Translations under genes and position numbers: made by a program
DNA from: Pseudomonadota bacterium
Lineage (GTDB): Bacteria; Pseudomonadota; Alphaproteobacteria; Acetobacterales; Acetobacteraceae
Assembly (NCBI GenBank): GCA_021845595.1
Contig: JAJZVV010000006.1
Coordinates: 20,361 to 84,360, forward strand
Length of the DNA: 64,000 nucleotides
Direction of reading: 5' to 3'
In this document: positions 56,092 to 64,000 of the stretch, one piece after another
How the letters are laid out: the number at the start of each line of letters is the position of its first letter
Numbering within the stretch: position 1 is the first letter of the stretch
Notes under the pieces: generated by a model
Seen by the model: the letters and a program-made list of their open reading frames with translations, nothing else
Databases searched by the model: none
What the model was told of the DNA's origin: nothing

Positions 56092-57582
56092 ATGAGACAG
56101 CTCCGACCCTGGCACGGCGTCCGCATGCGCCGCCTAGCGATTGGTGCCGACGCGGATTCCGCGCCGCGCGCCGTGACGGTTCCGGCGGCTTGGGACGACG
56201 GCGCCGCCGCCGCGCTCGCCGCCCTCGCGCCCGGTGACGGGCCGGTGACCCTGGCCGACGCCGCCGAGCGCTGGATCGGACCGCTCCGCCAGCGCGCCGC
56301 GGCGACCGGTTTCGATGCCGGCCTCGGCGATCGGCTGCACGCGCTCCTGCGCACCCGCCGGGGCGCGCCGGGGGCCGAGATCTGGCAGGGAGAGGCCGCG
56401 GACCAGCCCCGCTTCGTGCTCAACCTCGCCGCGTTCCATGAGCCCGGTGCCGGGTTCGACGTCGAGAGCTTCGCCGCCGCCGTCACCGACGCGGTGTCGG
56501 CGCTCACGCTCGCCGCGCCGACGGCCAGCCGGATCGCGGTCGGGTTCGCGGATCTGGCCGCCCTGCTCGCCGCGCTCGGCCTCGATTATGACAGCGACGC
56601 CGCGCGGGCCGTCGCGGCGGGCCTGGGCGCCTTGCTGCGCGGCCGGGCCGACGCGGCATCGGCGATGCTGGCCGAGCGCTTGGGCGGCTTCGCATCCGTC
56701 GCCGCAGCGCCGCCCGCCGCGCCCGTGGCGTGCGCCCTGCCCGGCCTCGCCGCGGCGGCGGCGGCGGCGCAATCGGCCGCATCGGCCGCCCGGCATCGTC
56801 GCCATCGCGCCACCACCGCCCTCGCCGTCCCCGGATCGGCCGAGGCGCTCCTCGGCATCGAAACGGGCGGCATCGCACCGGCCTTCTCGCCGCTGACCGA
56901 GGCCGGCGGCCTGAGCCGCAGCGCCCGGGCGTGGCTATCGGCCCGAGGCCTGGCCGCCGAAGCCGCACTCGCCATGGCCCTCGCCGGGGCCAGCCTGTTC
57001 CCGCCGGTGTCGCCGGCGGCCCATGCCGCCATGCACGACGCCGTCGCGCCCTTCATGGCGGCGATGCCGGCCCGGCGCGACGGGGCACCCGCCAGCGAGA
57101 GCACGGCGGCGCCGCTGCCGGCGCGGCGCAAGGGCTATACCCAGCGCGCCAGCGTCGGCGGACATACCCTGGTTTTGCGCACGGGCGAGTACGACGATGG
57201 CCGGCTCGGCGAGGTCGCCATCGGCCTCAACAAGGCGTCGGCGCCGTTCCGTGGCCTGCTGGATGCGTTCACCCAGGCCGTCAGCATCGGGCTGCAGCAC
57301 GGCGTGCCGCTGGACCGGTTCGTCGATGCCTTCACCTTCACCCGGTTCGCCCCCGCCGGCACCGTCGAGGGCGACGCCGCGGTGGCCCGCGCGACCTCGC
57401 CGCTCGACTATGTGTTCCGCCATCTGAGCCGGAACTATCTCGGCCACGCCGTCGCCGCGGCCGAGGAGGAAGCATCCGACACCGTCGGCCAGGGCGCGCG
57501 CGAGGCGGCGCCGATGCTGCCGATGGACCTGCCGCAAGCGGCACCGCGGGCGCGGCGGCGTAACCTGCGGCTGGTCGGCTGA
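56092..57582 (+). CDS. Stand-alone TSCPD-domain protein (NrdJ C-terminus-like)
   Basis: 496 aa. The last 130 residues ([20 protein letters not shown], then [20 protein letters not shown]) match the TSCPD end of B12-dependent ribonucleotide reductase. The catalytic barrel with its radical Cys is absent; residues 1-370 are Ala-rich without known motifs. May regulate dNTP synthesis or be a relic. ATG 56092 is chosen; the frame is open upstream but overlaps the NDUFA12 start. Followed 10 bases later by RidA. Confidence 0.78.
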   Translation: MRQLRPWHGVRMRRLAIGADADSAPRAVTVPAAWDDGAAAALAALAPGDGPVTLADAAERWIGPLRQRAAATGFDAGLGDRLHALLRTRRGAPGAEIWQGEAADQPRFVLNLAAFHEPGAGFDVESFAAAVTDAVSALTLAAPTASRIAVGFADLAALLAALGLDYDSDAARAVAAGLGALLRGRADAASAMLAERLGGFASVAAAPPAAPVACALPGLAAAAAAAQSAASAARHRRHRATTALAVPGSAEALLGIETGGIAPAFSPLTEAGGLSRSARAWLSARGLAAEAALAMALAGASLFPPVSPAAHAAMHDAVAPFMAAMPARRDGAPASESTAAPLPARRKGYTQRASVGGHTLVLRTGEYDDGRLGEVAIGLNKASAPFRGLLDAFTQAVSIGLQHGVPLDRFVDAFTFTRFAPAGTVEGDAAVARATSPLDYVFRHLSRNYLGHAVAAAEEEASDTVGQGAREAAPMLPMDLPQAAPRARRRNLRLVG

Positions 57583-57592
57583 GGCGCCGCGC

Positions 57593-58057
57593 ATGGCCGC
57601 CACCGTCGCCGCCCGCCTCGCCGGGCTCGGCATCACCCTGCCGACCCCGGCCAGCCCGGTCGCCAACTATGTCCCCTTCGTCGTCAGCGGCGCGCTGGTG
57701 GTGGTCTCCGGGCAGGGGCCGTTCGTCGGCGAGGAACGCATCGTCGGCAAGCTCGGCGCCGGGCTCGACATCGCCGCCGGTCAGCGCGCCGCGCGGCTCT
57801 GCTTCATCAATCTCCTGGCGCAGCTCCAGGCCGCCTGCGCCGGCGATCTGGACCGGGTTCGCCGCGTCATCCGCCTCGGCGGCTTCATCGCCGCGACCGC
57901 GGACTTCACCGCCCACGCCACGGTGATGAACGGCGCCAGCGACCTCGCCGTCGCGGTCTTCGGCGAGGCTGGCCGACACGCGCGGACCACCGTCGGCGTG
58001 CCCTCCCTGCCGCTCGACTTTGCCGTCGAGATCGAGGGCCTGTTCGAGATCGCCTGA
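57593..58057 (+). CDS. RidA-family protein
   Basis: 154 aa. VVVSGQGPFVGEERIVGKLG, RVIRLGGFIAAT and HARTTVGVPSLPLDFAVEIE are the YjgF/RidA trimer signatures; the Arg of R-T-T-V is the substrate Arg of enamine/imine deaminases. Longer branch (COG0251) than E. coli RidA. 125 bases before the aminotransferase, whose imine by-products it could clear. Confidence 0.9.
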   Translation: MAATVAARLAGLGITLPTPASPVANYVPFVVSGALVVVSGQGPFVGEERIVGKLGAGLDIAAGQRAARLCFINLLAQLQAACAGDLDRVRRVIRLGGFIAATADFTAHATVMNGASDLAVAVFGEAGRHARTTVGVPSLPLDFAVEIEGLFEIA

Positions 58058-58181
58058 GCCGCCGCCCCTCCCCGTCGGGGCCGCGCCGGGTGTATGCATC
58101 GATGATGGTTGGACCCGAGCCTGGAGACGTGCCGATGACAGCACCGGTTTGCCGCGCCCGCGCCCGGTCCGGGGCCGCCGG

Positions 58182-59054
58182 ATGAGCCGCTTTGCCTATG
58201 TCAACGGCCGCTACCGTCCGTTCGCCGAAGCCTCCGTGCATATCGAGGACCGCGGCTATCAGTTCGCCGACGCGGTCTACGAGGTCGTCTATGTCCGCGG
58301 CGGGCGGCCGGTCGATGCCGACCTCCATCTGGACCGGCTGGAGCGGTCGCTGGCCGCGCTGGCGATCCGCCCGCCGATGGGCCGCGCCGCGCTCGGCGCC
58401 GTGCTCGCGGAAATGGTCCGCCGCAACCGGATCACCGACGGGCTGCTCTATCTTCAGGTCAGCCGCGGCGTGGCCCGGCGCGAGCACGCGTTCCCCGCCC
58501 CCGCGCCCGCGCCGGCGCTCGTCGTCACCCTGCGCCGTCTGCCGCCTTACCCGACCGATCCCGCCCGCTGGGCCGGCCGCGCCGTGACCCGGCCGGATGA
58601 GCGCTGGGCGCGCTGCGACATCAAGACCACCAATCTCCTGCCGAACGTGCTCGCCAAGCAGGAAGCGCGCGAGGCCGGCGCGATGGAGGCGATCCTCGTC
58701 GACGCCGACGGCATGGTGACGGAGGGCGCCTCGACGACGGTCTGGATCGTCGATCCGGCCGGACGCCTATGCACCCGGCCGCTCGACCATGCCGTCCTGC
58801 CCGGCTGCACCCGCGCCGCCCTGGTCGCGCTGCTCGCCGAACAGGGCATTGGCTGGGACGAACGCCGCTTCAGCCTCGCGGAGCTGCGCGCCGCGCGCGA
58901 GATTTTCGTTACCAGCGCGTCGGGCTTCGTGCGCCCGATCGTGGCGCTCGACGGCGAACCGGTCGGGAACGGCGCTCCCGGGTCGGTGACCGGCCGGCTG
59001 TTCGACCTCTTCGCCCGTCACGTCCAGGGCGGCGCCCACAACCGCGTGCCCTGA
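58182..59054 (+). CDS. dat: D-amino-acid aminotransferase
   Basis: 290 aa class IV PLP enzyme. HIEDRGYQFADAVYEVV near the N-terminus, CDIKTTNLLPNVLAKQEA with the PLP Lys, and EGASTTVWIVDPAG match D-alanine aminotransferases rather than IlvE. Makes D-Glu or D-Ala for peptidoglycan. Weak ribosome-binding site; ATG 58182 fits the family start. Confidence 0.9.
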   Translation: MSRFAYVNGRYRPFAEASVHIEDRGYQFADAVYEVVYVRGGRPVDADLHLDRLERSLAALAIRPPMGRAALGAVLAEMVRRNRITDGLLYLQVSRGVARREHAFPAPAPAPALVVTLRRLPPYPTDPARWAGRAVTRPDERWARCDIKTTNLLPNVLAKQEAREAGAMEAILVDADGMVTEGASTTVWIVDPAGRLCTRPLDHAVLPGCTRAALVALLAEQGIGWDERRFSLAELRAAREIFVTSASGFVRPIVALDGEPVGNGAPGSVTGRLFDLFARHVQGGAHNRVP

Positions 59055-59063
59055 GGCCGGGGC

Positions 59064-59729
59064 ATGCTCCACCATGGACCGGCCCGCATGATCCGGCCGA
59101 CCGCGCTTCTCTATGATTGGGACGACACGCTGGCCGATGGCTGGGCCGGCATCACCGCCGCAATGAACGCCGCCCTCGCCGCGGCTGGCATGCCGGCCTG
59201 GAGTGTCGAGCAGATGCGGGCACGGGCGCGGCGGTCCCTGCGGGAGGCCTTCCCGGACCTGTTCGGGCCGGGCTGGGAGCAGGCCAGGGATGTCTTCTAC
59301 GCGGAGCTTCACGCGTGCCACCTCGCACACCTGCAGCCGAAGCCGGGCGCGGCCGCGGCGCTCGCCGCCGGGGCGCGCTGGCCGCAGGCCGTGGTCTCGA
59401 ACAAGGCCGGCGCCGTGCTCCGCCGTGAAGTGGTCCATCTCGGCTGGCGCGCGCATTTCGGCGCCGTGATCGGCGCCGGCGACGCCGCTGCTGACAAGCC
59501 GGACGCGGCACCGCTGCATCTCGCATTGGACCGCATCGGGGTCCGGCCGTCCCCCGCCGTGTGGTATATCGGCGATACCGCGCTGGACATGCAGGCCGCT
59601 CGCGCCGCCGGCTGCACCGCCGTCCTGCTCGGCGATGCCGCCCACGATGGCGGCGCCGCCCGTGCCGCCCCCGACCTGAACCCGGCCGATGCCGACGCGC
59701 TGGCAATGCTGCTCTGCAACATAATTTAA
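59064..59729 (+). CDS. HAD-family hydrolase
   Basis: 221 aa. LLYDWDDTLADGWAG is HAD motif I, VVSNKAGAVLRRE motif II, and WYIGDTALDMQAA motif IV. Likely small-molecule phosphatase of the phosphoglycolate type; substrate unknown. ATG 59064 has GAGG upstream; ATG 59088 is also possible. Ten bases after dat. Confidence 0.85.
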   Translation: MLHHGPARMIRPTALLYDWDDTLADGWAGITAAMNAALAAAGMPAWSVEQMRARARRSLREAFPDLFGPGWEQARDVFYAELHACHLAHLQPKPGAAAALAAGARWPQAVVSNKAGAVLRREVVHLGWRAHFGAVIGAGDAAADKPDAAPLHLALDRIGVRPSPAVWYIGDTALDMQAARAAGCTAVLLGDAAHDGGAARAAPDLNPADADALAMLLCNII

Positions 59730-59749
59730 GGAAACGACCCGGTCACGGC

Positions 59750-59777
59750 TTGTGGACGGGGGCTTGAGTGATAGATT
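59750..59777 (+). promoter_or_regulatory. Possible hfq promoter
   Basis: TTGTGG (59750-59755), 16 bases, TAGATT (59772-59777), about 70 bases ahead of hfq. Moderate match only. Confidence 0.35.
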
Positions 59778-59849
59778 GGAGACACGAGCCGGCGTGCCAC
59801 GCGCGGGTCGCGTGTTGATTTGAAACGCTCACATAAGAAGGATGGCACC

Positions 59850-60131
59850 GTGGCCAACGAGAAAGCGCAAAACGTTCAGGACGTGTTCCTGAACCACCTC
59901 CGCAAGAACAAGACCCCTGTGACGGTCTTTCTCGTCAACGGCGTGAAGCTGCAGGGAATCATCACCTGGTTCGATAATTTCTCCCTGCTCCTGCGCCGCG
60001 ACGGGCACACTCAGCTGGTGTACAAACACGCCATCAGCACGGTGATGCCGGGCGCGCCCGTGCAATTGTTCGACGCGAGCAAGGTCGAGGCTGCCGCTCC
60101 GCGCGAGGCCGCTGCTGCCAGTGTCGGCTGA
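59850..60131 (+). CDS. hfq: RNA chaperone Hfq
   Basis: 93 aa from GTG 59850, with AAGGA seven bases upstream. [24 protein letters not shown] and [12 protein letters not shown] are the Sm1 and Sm2 motifs. Pairs small RNAs with mRNAs. Followed five bases later by hflX, the usual order. Confidence 0.97.
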   Translation: MANEKAQNVQDVFLNHLRKNKTPVTVFLVNGVKLQGIITWFDNFSLLLRRDGHTQLVYKHAISTVMPGAPVQLFDASKVEAAAPREAAAASVG

Positions 60132-60136
60132 GCCCC

Positions 60137-61486
60137 GTGGCGGCTGAAGACGGCCGGCCGGCCGGGGATGGAGCGCCGGCAGAGGGTGCCCGGGGTCGGG
60201 CCGCGCCCGTCTCCGCGCTCGCGCCACCGACCCGTGCCGCCGTCATCCTGCCGTGGGAACGACCGGATCGCCAGCAGGCGCAGCGGGCCGCCGAGGCCCG
60301 TCTGGCGGAGGCCAGCGGTCTGGCCGCCTCCATCGGGCTCATCGTGGTCCACTCGGCGGCGCTGCCACTGCGCACGCGCCGGCCGGCGACGCTGATGGGC
60401 GAAGGCCAGGTGGAGCTGATCGGCCAGGCCATCGCCGGGCAGTCGGTCGCGGTCGTCGTCGTCGATGCCGCGCTCTCGCCGGTGCAGCAGCGCAACCTGG
60501 AGAAGGCCTGGGGCTGCAAGGTCATCGACCGGACCGGCCTGATCCTGGAAATCTTCGGCGAGCGCGCGGCCACCCGCGAAGGCGCGCTGCAGGTGGAGCT
60601 CGCGCATCTGGACTATCAGCGCAGCCGGCTGGTCCGCTCCTGGACCCATCTGGAGCGCCAGCGCGGCGGATTCGGCTTCCTCGGCGGGCCGGGCGAGACC
60701 CAGATCGAGGCCGACCGGCGCCTGATCGGCGAGCGCATCGCCAAGCTGCGCCGCGAACTCGAGCAGGTGCGCCGCACCCGCGGCCTGCACCGCAGCGCCC
60801 GCAAGCGCGTGCCATACCCGATCGTCGCCCTGGTCGGCTACACGAACGCCGGGAAATCGACGCTGTTCAACGCGCTCAGCGGCGCCGAGGTGGTGGCGCG
60901 CGACCAGCTCTTCGCCACCCTCGACCCGACCATGCGCGGCATCCGCCTCGCCTCGGGGCGGCGGGTGATCCTCTCCGATACCGTCGGCTTCATCAGCGAG
61001 CTGCCGACCGAGCTGGTCGCCGCCTTCCGCGCCACGCTCGAGGAGGTCGCCGAGGCCGATGTCATTCTGCATATCCGCGACATCGCCCATCCGGATACGC
61101 TGGCCCAGCGCGCCGACGTCGTCGCCGTGCTCGACGGCATGGTGCGCGATGGCACCCTCGATGCCGACTGGCCGGAACGGACCATCGAGGTTCTGAACAA
61201 GGCCGACCTGCTCGGCGGTGTCGCCGCGGTGCCGGAGCGCGGCGACGCGGTGGCGGTCTCGGCCATCACCGGCGAGGGGCTCGAGGCGCTGCGCGCGGCG
61301 ATCGAGACCCGGATCGGCGTCGGTATGGAGGTGGCCGAATATGTGCTGCCGCCGGAGGACGGTGCCCGGCTCGCCTGGCTCTACGAGCATGGCGAGGTGA
61401 TCGGGCGGCAGGACGCCGAACAGGCGATCCGTGTCACGGTGCGGCTGCTGCCGGCCGATCGGGCGCGGTTCGAGCGGCCCGGGTGA
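60137..61486 (+). CDS. hflX: Ribosome-associated GTPase HflX
   Basis: 449 aa. The glycine-rich N-terminal HflX domain (GGPGETQIEADRRLI, coiled coil) precedes the G domain: GYTNAGKSTLFNAL (G1), DTVGF (G3) and NKADLL (G4). Rescues stalled ribosomes under stress. GTG start; its TGA overlaps the next GTG. Confidence 0.95.
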   Translation: MAAEDGRPAGDGAPAEGARGRAAPVSALAPPTRAAVILPWERPDRQQAQRAAEARLAEASGLAASIGLIVVHSAALPLRTRRPATLMGEGQVELIGQAIAGQSVAVVVVDAALSPVQQRNLEKAWGCKVIDRTGLILEIFGERAATREGALQVELAHLDYQRSRLVRSWTHLERQRGGFGFLGGPGETQIEADRRLIGERIAKLRRELEQVRRTRGLHRSARKRVPYPIVALVGYTNAGKSTLFNALSGAEVVARDQLFATLDPTMRGIRLASGRRVILSDTVGFISELPTELVAAFRATLEEVAEADVILHIRDIAHPDTLAQRADVVAVLDGMVRDGTLDADWPERTIEVLNKADLLGGVAAVPERGDAVAVSAITGEGLEALRAAIETRIGVGMEVAEYVLPPEDGARLAWLYEHGEVIGRQDAEQAIRVTVRLLPADRARFERPG

Positions 61487-62310
61487 GCTTTTCGCACCAC
61501 GATCTCGATGCGCTCGCCGCCATCCTGCGCGACGCCGCGCGGGCCGAGATCCTGCCCCGCTTCCGCCGCCTCGCCCCCGGCCAGATCCGCGCCAAGAGCG
61601 GGCCGCTGGACCTCGTCACCGATGCCGACGAGGCCGCCGAGGCGGCGATCACCGCCGCCCTCGCCCGCCGCTTCCCCGGTGCGCTCGTGGTCGGCGAGGA
61701 GGGTGCGGGACGCGATCCGACGCTGCTGGCGCGCCTCGCCGCCGCGCCGCTCGCCTTCGTCGTCGATCCGGTGGACGGGACGGCGAATTTCGCCGCCGGG
61801 CTGCCGCTGTTCGGCTGCATGGCGGCGGCGATCGTCGAGGGCGCGGTGGTGGCGGCGGCGATCCACGATCCGATCGGCGATGACGTCGCCCTGGCGCTGC
61901 GCGGTGCGGGCGCGTGGCTGCGCGGCGCGGACGGGGCTGCGCAGCCGCTGCGCGTCGCCGCGCCGGCGCCGGTCGCGGCGATGGCCGGCACCGTCTCCTG
62001 GCGCTATCTGCCGCAGCCGCTGCAGGCACGGGTGTGCGGCAATCTGCCACGGCTGGCGGCGGCGTGGGACTATCGCTGTGCCGCGCACGAATACCGGCTG
62101 CTGGCCGCCGGCGCCTGCCATTTCGTGCTGTTCAACCGCCTGCTGCCCTGGGACCACGCGCCCGGCTGGCTGCTGCACCAGGAGGCCGGCGGCTTCTCCG
62201 CCCAGTTCGATGGCACGGCCTACCGGCCCGGCGTCACCGCCGGGGGGCTGATCTGCGCCCCCGACCGCGACGCGTTCGAGGCGCTGCGGGCCGCCATTCT
62301 GGAGCCGTAG
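61483..62310 (+). CDS. Inositol monophosphatase-family phosphatase
   Basis: 275 aa from GTG 61483, overlapping hflX stop (GTGA). VVGEEGAGRDP, VDPVDGTANF and WDHAPGWLLHQEAGG are the metal and catalytic motifs of the IMPase/CysQ/HisN family. Substrate may be inositol-P, PAP or histidinol-P; not decidable. Confidence 0.88.
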   Translation: MSFSHHDLDALAAILRDAARAEILPRFRRLAPGQIRAKSGPLDLVTDADEAAEAAITAALARRFPGALVVGEEGAGRDPTLLARLAAAPLAFVVDPVDGTANFAAGLPLFGCMAAAIVEGAVVAAAIHDPIGDDVALALRGAGAWLRGADGAAQPLRVAAPAPVAAMAGTVSWRYLPQPLQARVCGNLPRLAAAWDYRCAAHEYRLLAAGACHFVLFNRLLPWDHAPGWLLHQEAGGFSAQFDGTAYRPGVTAGGLICAPDRDAFEALRAAILEP

Positions 62311-62352
62311 CCGCGGCCCCGCACAGCCGCGGGAGGTTGCGCGGGGCCGCGG
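62311..62352 (+). terminator. GC hairpin between phosphatase and rpsF
   Basis: A 12-bp stem CCGCGGCCCCGC (62311-62322) pairs with 62341-62352, loop 18. It starts right at the stop, so terminates the hfq transcript or forms part of the rpsF leader. A second small hairpin GCCC-GTTC-GGGC (62407-62418) precedes rpsF. Confidence 0.55.
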
Positions 62353-62444
62353 GATGTGCTCTACGCCCGCGTCCCTGCCGGGAGCGACGGCATCGTTCCC
62401 GGCTATGCCCGTTCGGGCCGAGACAAGCCACAGGGAGTATCCGC

Positions 62445-62924
62445 ATGCCGCTCTACGAATGCGTGCTCATCGCACGCAACGACGCGACGCAACAGCAGGT
62501 CGAGCTGATCGCCGACCAGATCGCCACCCTCGCCGAGGGCGATGGCGGATCGGTCAAGAAGCGCGAATATTGGGGCCTGCGCGGCCTCGCCTACCGCATC
62601 AAGAAGAACCGCAAGGGCCACTACATGCTGCTCGGGCTCGATGCCAGCCCGGCGACGGTGGTCGAGATGGAGCGCCAGCTCGGTCTCAACGAGGACATCC
62701 TCCGCTTCCTCACCGTGCGGGTCGCCGCCATCGAGGAGGGCCAGTCCGCCATCCTGCAGCGCCGGTCCGACGAGCGCGAGCGCGGCTTCCGCGGCCCCAA
62801 GCCGCCGGGCCGCTTCGAGAGCGGGCGGCGGCGCGGGTTCGATGAGCGGGAAGAATTCCGTGCGCGCGACGATTTCGAGGGGCGCCCCGGGCTCGATGAA
62901 ACTCGAATCGGAACGGGGGAGTAG
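62445..62924 (+). CDS. rpsF: 30S ribosomal protein S6
   Basis: 159 aa. [19 protein letters not shown] and [18 protein letters not shown] are S6 hallmarks. The C-terminal ~50 residues are an Arg/Glu-rich tail longer than in E. coli. CAGGGAG precedes the start. First of rpsF-rpsR-rplI. Confidence 0.97.
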   Translation: MPLYECVLIARNDATQQQVELIADQIATLAEGDGGSVKKREYWGLRGLAYRIKKNRKGHYMLLGLDASPATVVEMERQLGLNEDILRFLTVRVAAIEEGQSAILQRRSDERERGFRGPKPPGRFESGRRRGFDEREEFRARDDFEGRPGLDETRIGTGE

Positions 62925-62928
62925 ACCG

Positions 62929-63204
62929 ATGTCCGACGATCGCGAGATCAACCCGGCGGCGCGGCGCGCCGCGGTGGGCGCCCGCCGGCCGTTCTACCGG
63001 CGGCGGAAATCCTGCCCCTTCTCCGGCCCGAACGCGCCGAAGATCGACTACAAGGACGTGCGGCTGCTGTCGCGCTTCCTCTCCGAGCGCGGCAAGATCG
63101 TGCCCAGCCGCATCACCGCCGTTTCCGCCAAGAAGCAGCGCGAACTGGCGCGGGCGATCAAGCGCGCCCGCTTCCTGGCGCTGCTGCCCTACATCGTGAG
63201 CTGA
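62929..63204 (+). CDS. rpsR: 30S ribosomal protein S18
   Basis: 91 aa. [20 protein letters not shown] and [19 protein letters not shown] are the S18 core. Forms a heterodimer with S6. Four bases after rpsF. Confidence 0.98.
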   Translation: MSDDREINPAARRAAVGARRPFYRRRKSCPFSGPNAPKIDYKDVRLLSRFLSERGKIVPSRITAVSAKKQRELARAIKRARFLALLPYIVS

Positions 63205-63214
63205 GGAGGGCGCC

Positions 63215-63775
63215 ATGGCCGCCGTCGAAGTCATCCTGCTGCAGCGGGTCGAGAATCTCGGCCAGATGGGCGACATCGTGCGGGTCCGCCCGGGCTACGC
63301 GCGCAACTGGCTGCTGCCGCAGAAGAAGGCGATCCGCGCCAGCAAGGACAACCGCGCCCGCTTCGAGACCGAGCGGGCCCAGCTCGAGGCGCAGAACATC
63401 AAGCGCCGCGAAGAGGCGGAGCGGGTCGCGGAACGCGTCAGCGGGCTGGCCGCGGTGATCATCCGTCAGGCCGGCGAATCAGGCGGGCTCTACGGCTCGG
63501 TCACGGCGCGCGACGTCGCCGATGCCTGCACCGAGGCCGGGCTGTCCGTGACGCGCCAGCAGGTGGTGCTGGACCATCCGATCAAGACACTCGGCGTCTA
63601 TCAGCTGCGCGTCGTGCTGCACCCGGAGGTCAGCATCCCCGTCTCCGTCAATATCGCGCGCTCGCGCGAGGAGGCAGAGCGGCAGCGGCGCGGCGAGGCG
63701 ACCGTTCCGGTGGAAGAGGAGCCGGCGGACATCGAAGCGATGCTGGATCAGGCGGCGGGCGAAGATCTGGCCTGA
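63215..63775 (+). CDS. rplI: 50S ribosomal protein L9
   Basis: 186 aa. VILLQRVENLGQMGDIVRVR and GYARNWLLPQKKAI are the L9 N-domain; a long connecting helix follows and an acidic tail ends the protein. Ten bases after rpsR, with GAGGAGG upstream. Confidence 0.98.
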   Translation: MAAVEVILLQRVENLGQMGDIVRVRPGYARNWLLPQKKAIRASKDNRARFETERAQLEAQNIKRREEAERVAERVSGLAAVIIRQAGESGGLYGSVTARDVADACTEAGLSVTRQQVVLDHPIKTLGVYQLRVVLHPEVSIPVSVNIARSREEAERQRRGEATVPVEEEPADIEAMLDQAAGEDLA

Positions 63776-63826
63776 CGCGGTTTGCCCTGGACGGCCCGGT
63801 TCGCATCGCAGGCCGATGGCGCCGGC

Positions 63827-64000
63827 CTATGGCGCGGCTTGCTCCAGGGCTGATTCCGCTTCCAGCCAGGCGGTTTCGGCCGCCTCGGTGGCCCGTGCCA
63901 GCGCCGCCAGACGCGTCTGCAGCCGGGTGACGTCGGCGCCGCGGCCGGGGGCATAGACCGCCCCGTCGGCGAGTTCCGCCTCGATCGCCGCGCGCTCCGC
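63827..64000 (-). CDS. ABC-F ATPase, C-terminal fragment
   Basis: Open at the right edge; stop at 63827-63829. The 57 residues (ERAAIEAELADGAVYAPGRG, then LAALARATEAAETAWLEAES) form the Uup-like C-terminal coiled coil of ABC-F translation factors, where L-A-D-x-x-x-Y precedes the second helix. Convergent with rplI. Confidence 0.7.
   Translation of the reverse strand, partial: AERAAIEAELADGAVYAPGRGADVTRLQTRLAALARATEAAETAWLEAESALEQAAP

Overview
The window is GC-rich, densely coded bacterial DNA. The gene set suggests an alphaproteobacterium, most likely in or near the Acetobacteraceae (order Rhodospirillales). The clues are a fused transaldolase-glucose-6-phosphate isomerase, an mlaD / DUF2155 / NDUFA12-family block, the hfq-hflX order, an alphaproteobacterial MntR, and a ribosome-hibernation factor fused to a cold-shock domain. 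No phage, insertion sequence or CRISPR array was seen. The only mobile-looking DNA is a short palindromic repeat present in two copies.

Layout. 1-6 kb: end of a glycosyltransferase, a globin-coupled chemoreceptor with a PilZ tail, ornithine decarboxylase with a candidate RNA leader, an MFS transporter and a secreted beta-propeller protein. 6-16 kb: formate-THF ligase, a TPR protein, Dps, a TusA-like protein, a histone-deacetylase-family enzyme, repeat copy 1, a fused TRAP permease, Tal-Pgi and RpiA. 16-27 kb: a minus-strand run headed by a SqrR/BigR-type ArsR repressor, with a rhodanese, an RND efflux pair, a CxxC AhpD-like protein, a Tat-exported DsrE-like protein, a solute-binding protein and a molybdopterin oxidoreductase. 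Facing it are sulfide:quinone oxidoreductase and a DUF2892 membrane protein. This looks like a persulfide-controlled sulfur detoxification or oxidation locus and is the most interesting region.

27-35 kb: a complete kdp potassium-uptake operon with an extra small membrane ORF, KdpF, and repeat copy 2 inserted between kdpA and kdpB. 35-40 kb: a minus-strand group (PRPP synthetase, phosphoribosyltransferase, kinase-like protein, nicotinate phosphoribosyltransferase, HPF-cold-shock fusion) with two perfect TTGA-N6-TCAA FNR/CRP-type boxes, suggesting low-oxygen NAD salvage and ribosome hibernation. 40-48 kb: PolX, tRNA-Arg(CCG), a molbindin, a RraA-family protein, malate synthase G, and a divergent mntH/mntR pair around an MntR-type palindrome. 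48-53 kb: the conserved prkA-yeaH-spoVR stress operon. 53-64 kb: an operon of NDUFA12, mlaD, DUF2155 and a Vgb-like propeller, a stand-alone TSCPD protein, RidA, a D-amino-acid aminotransferase, a HAD phosphatase, hfq-hflX-inositol phosphatase, rpsF-rpsR-rplI, and the end of an ABC-F ATPase.

All assignments rest on reading motifs and context by eye. No database search was run.
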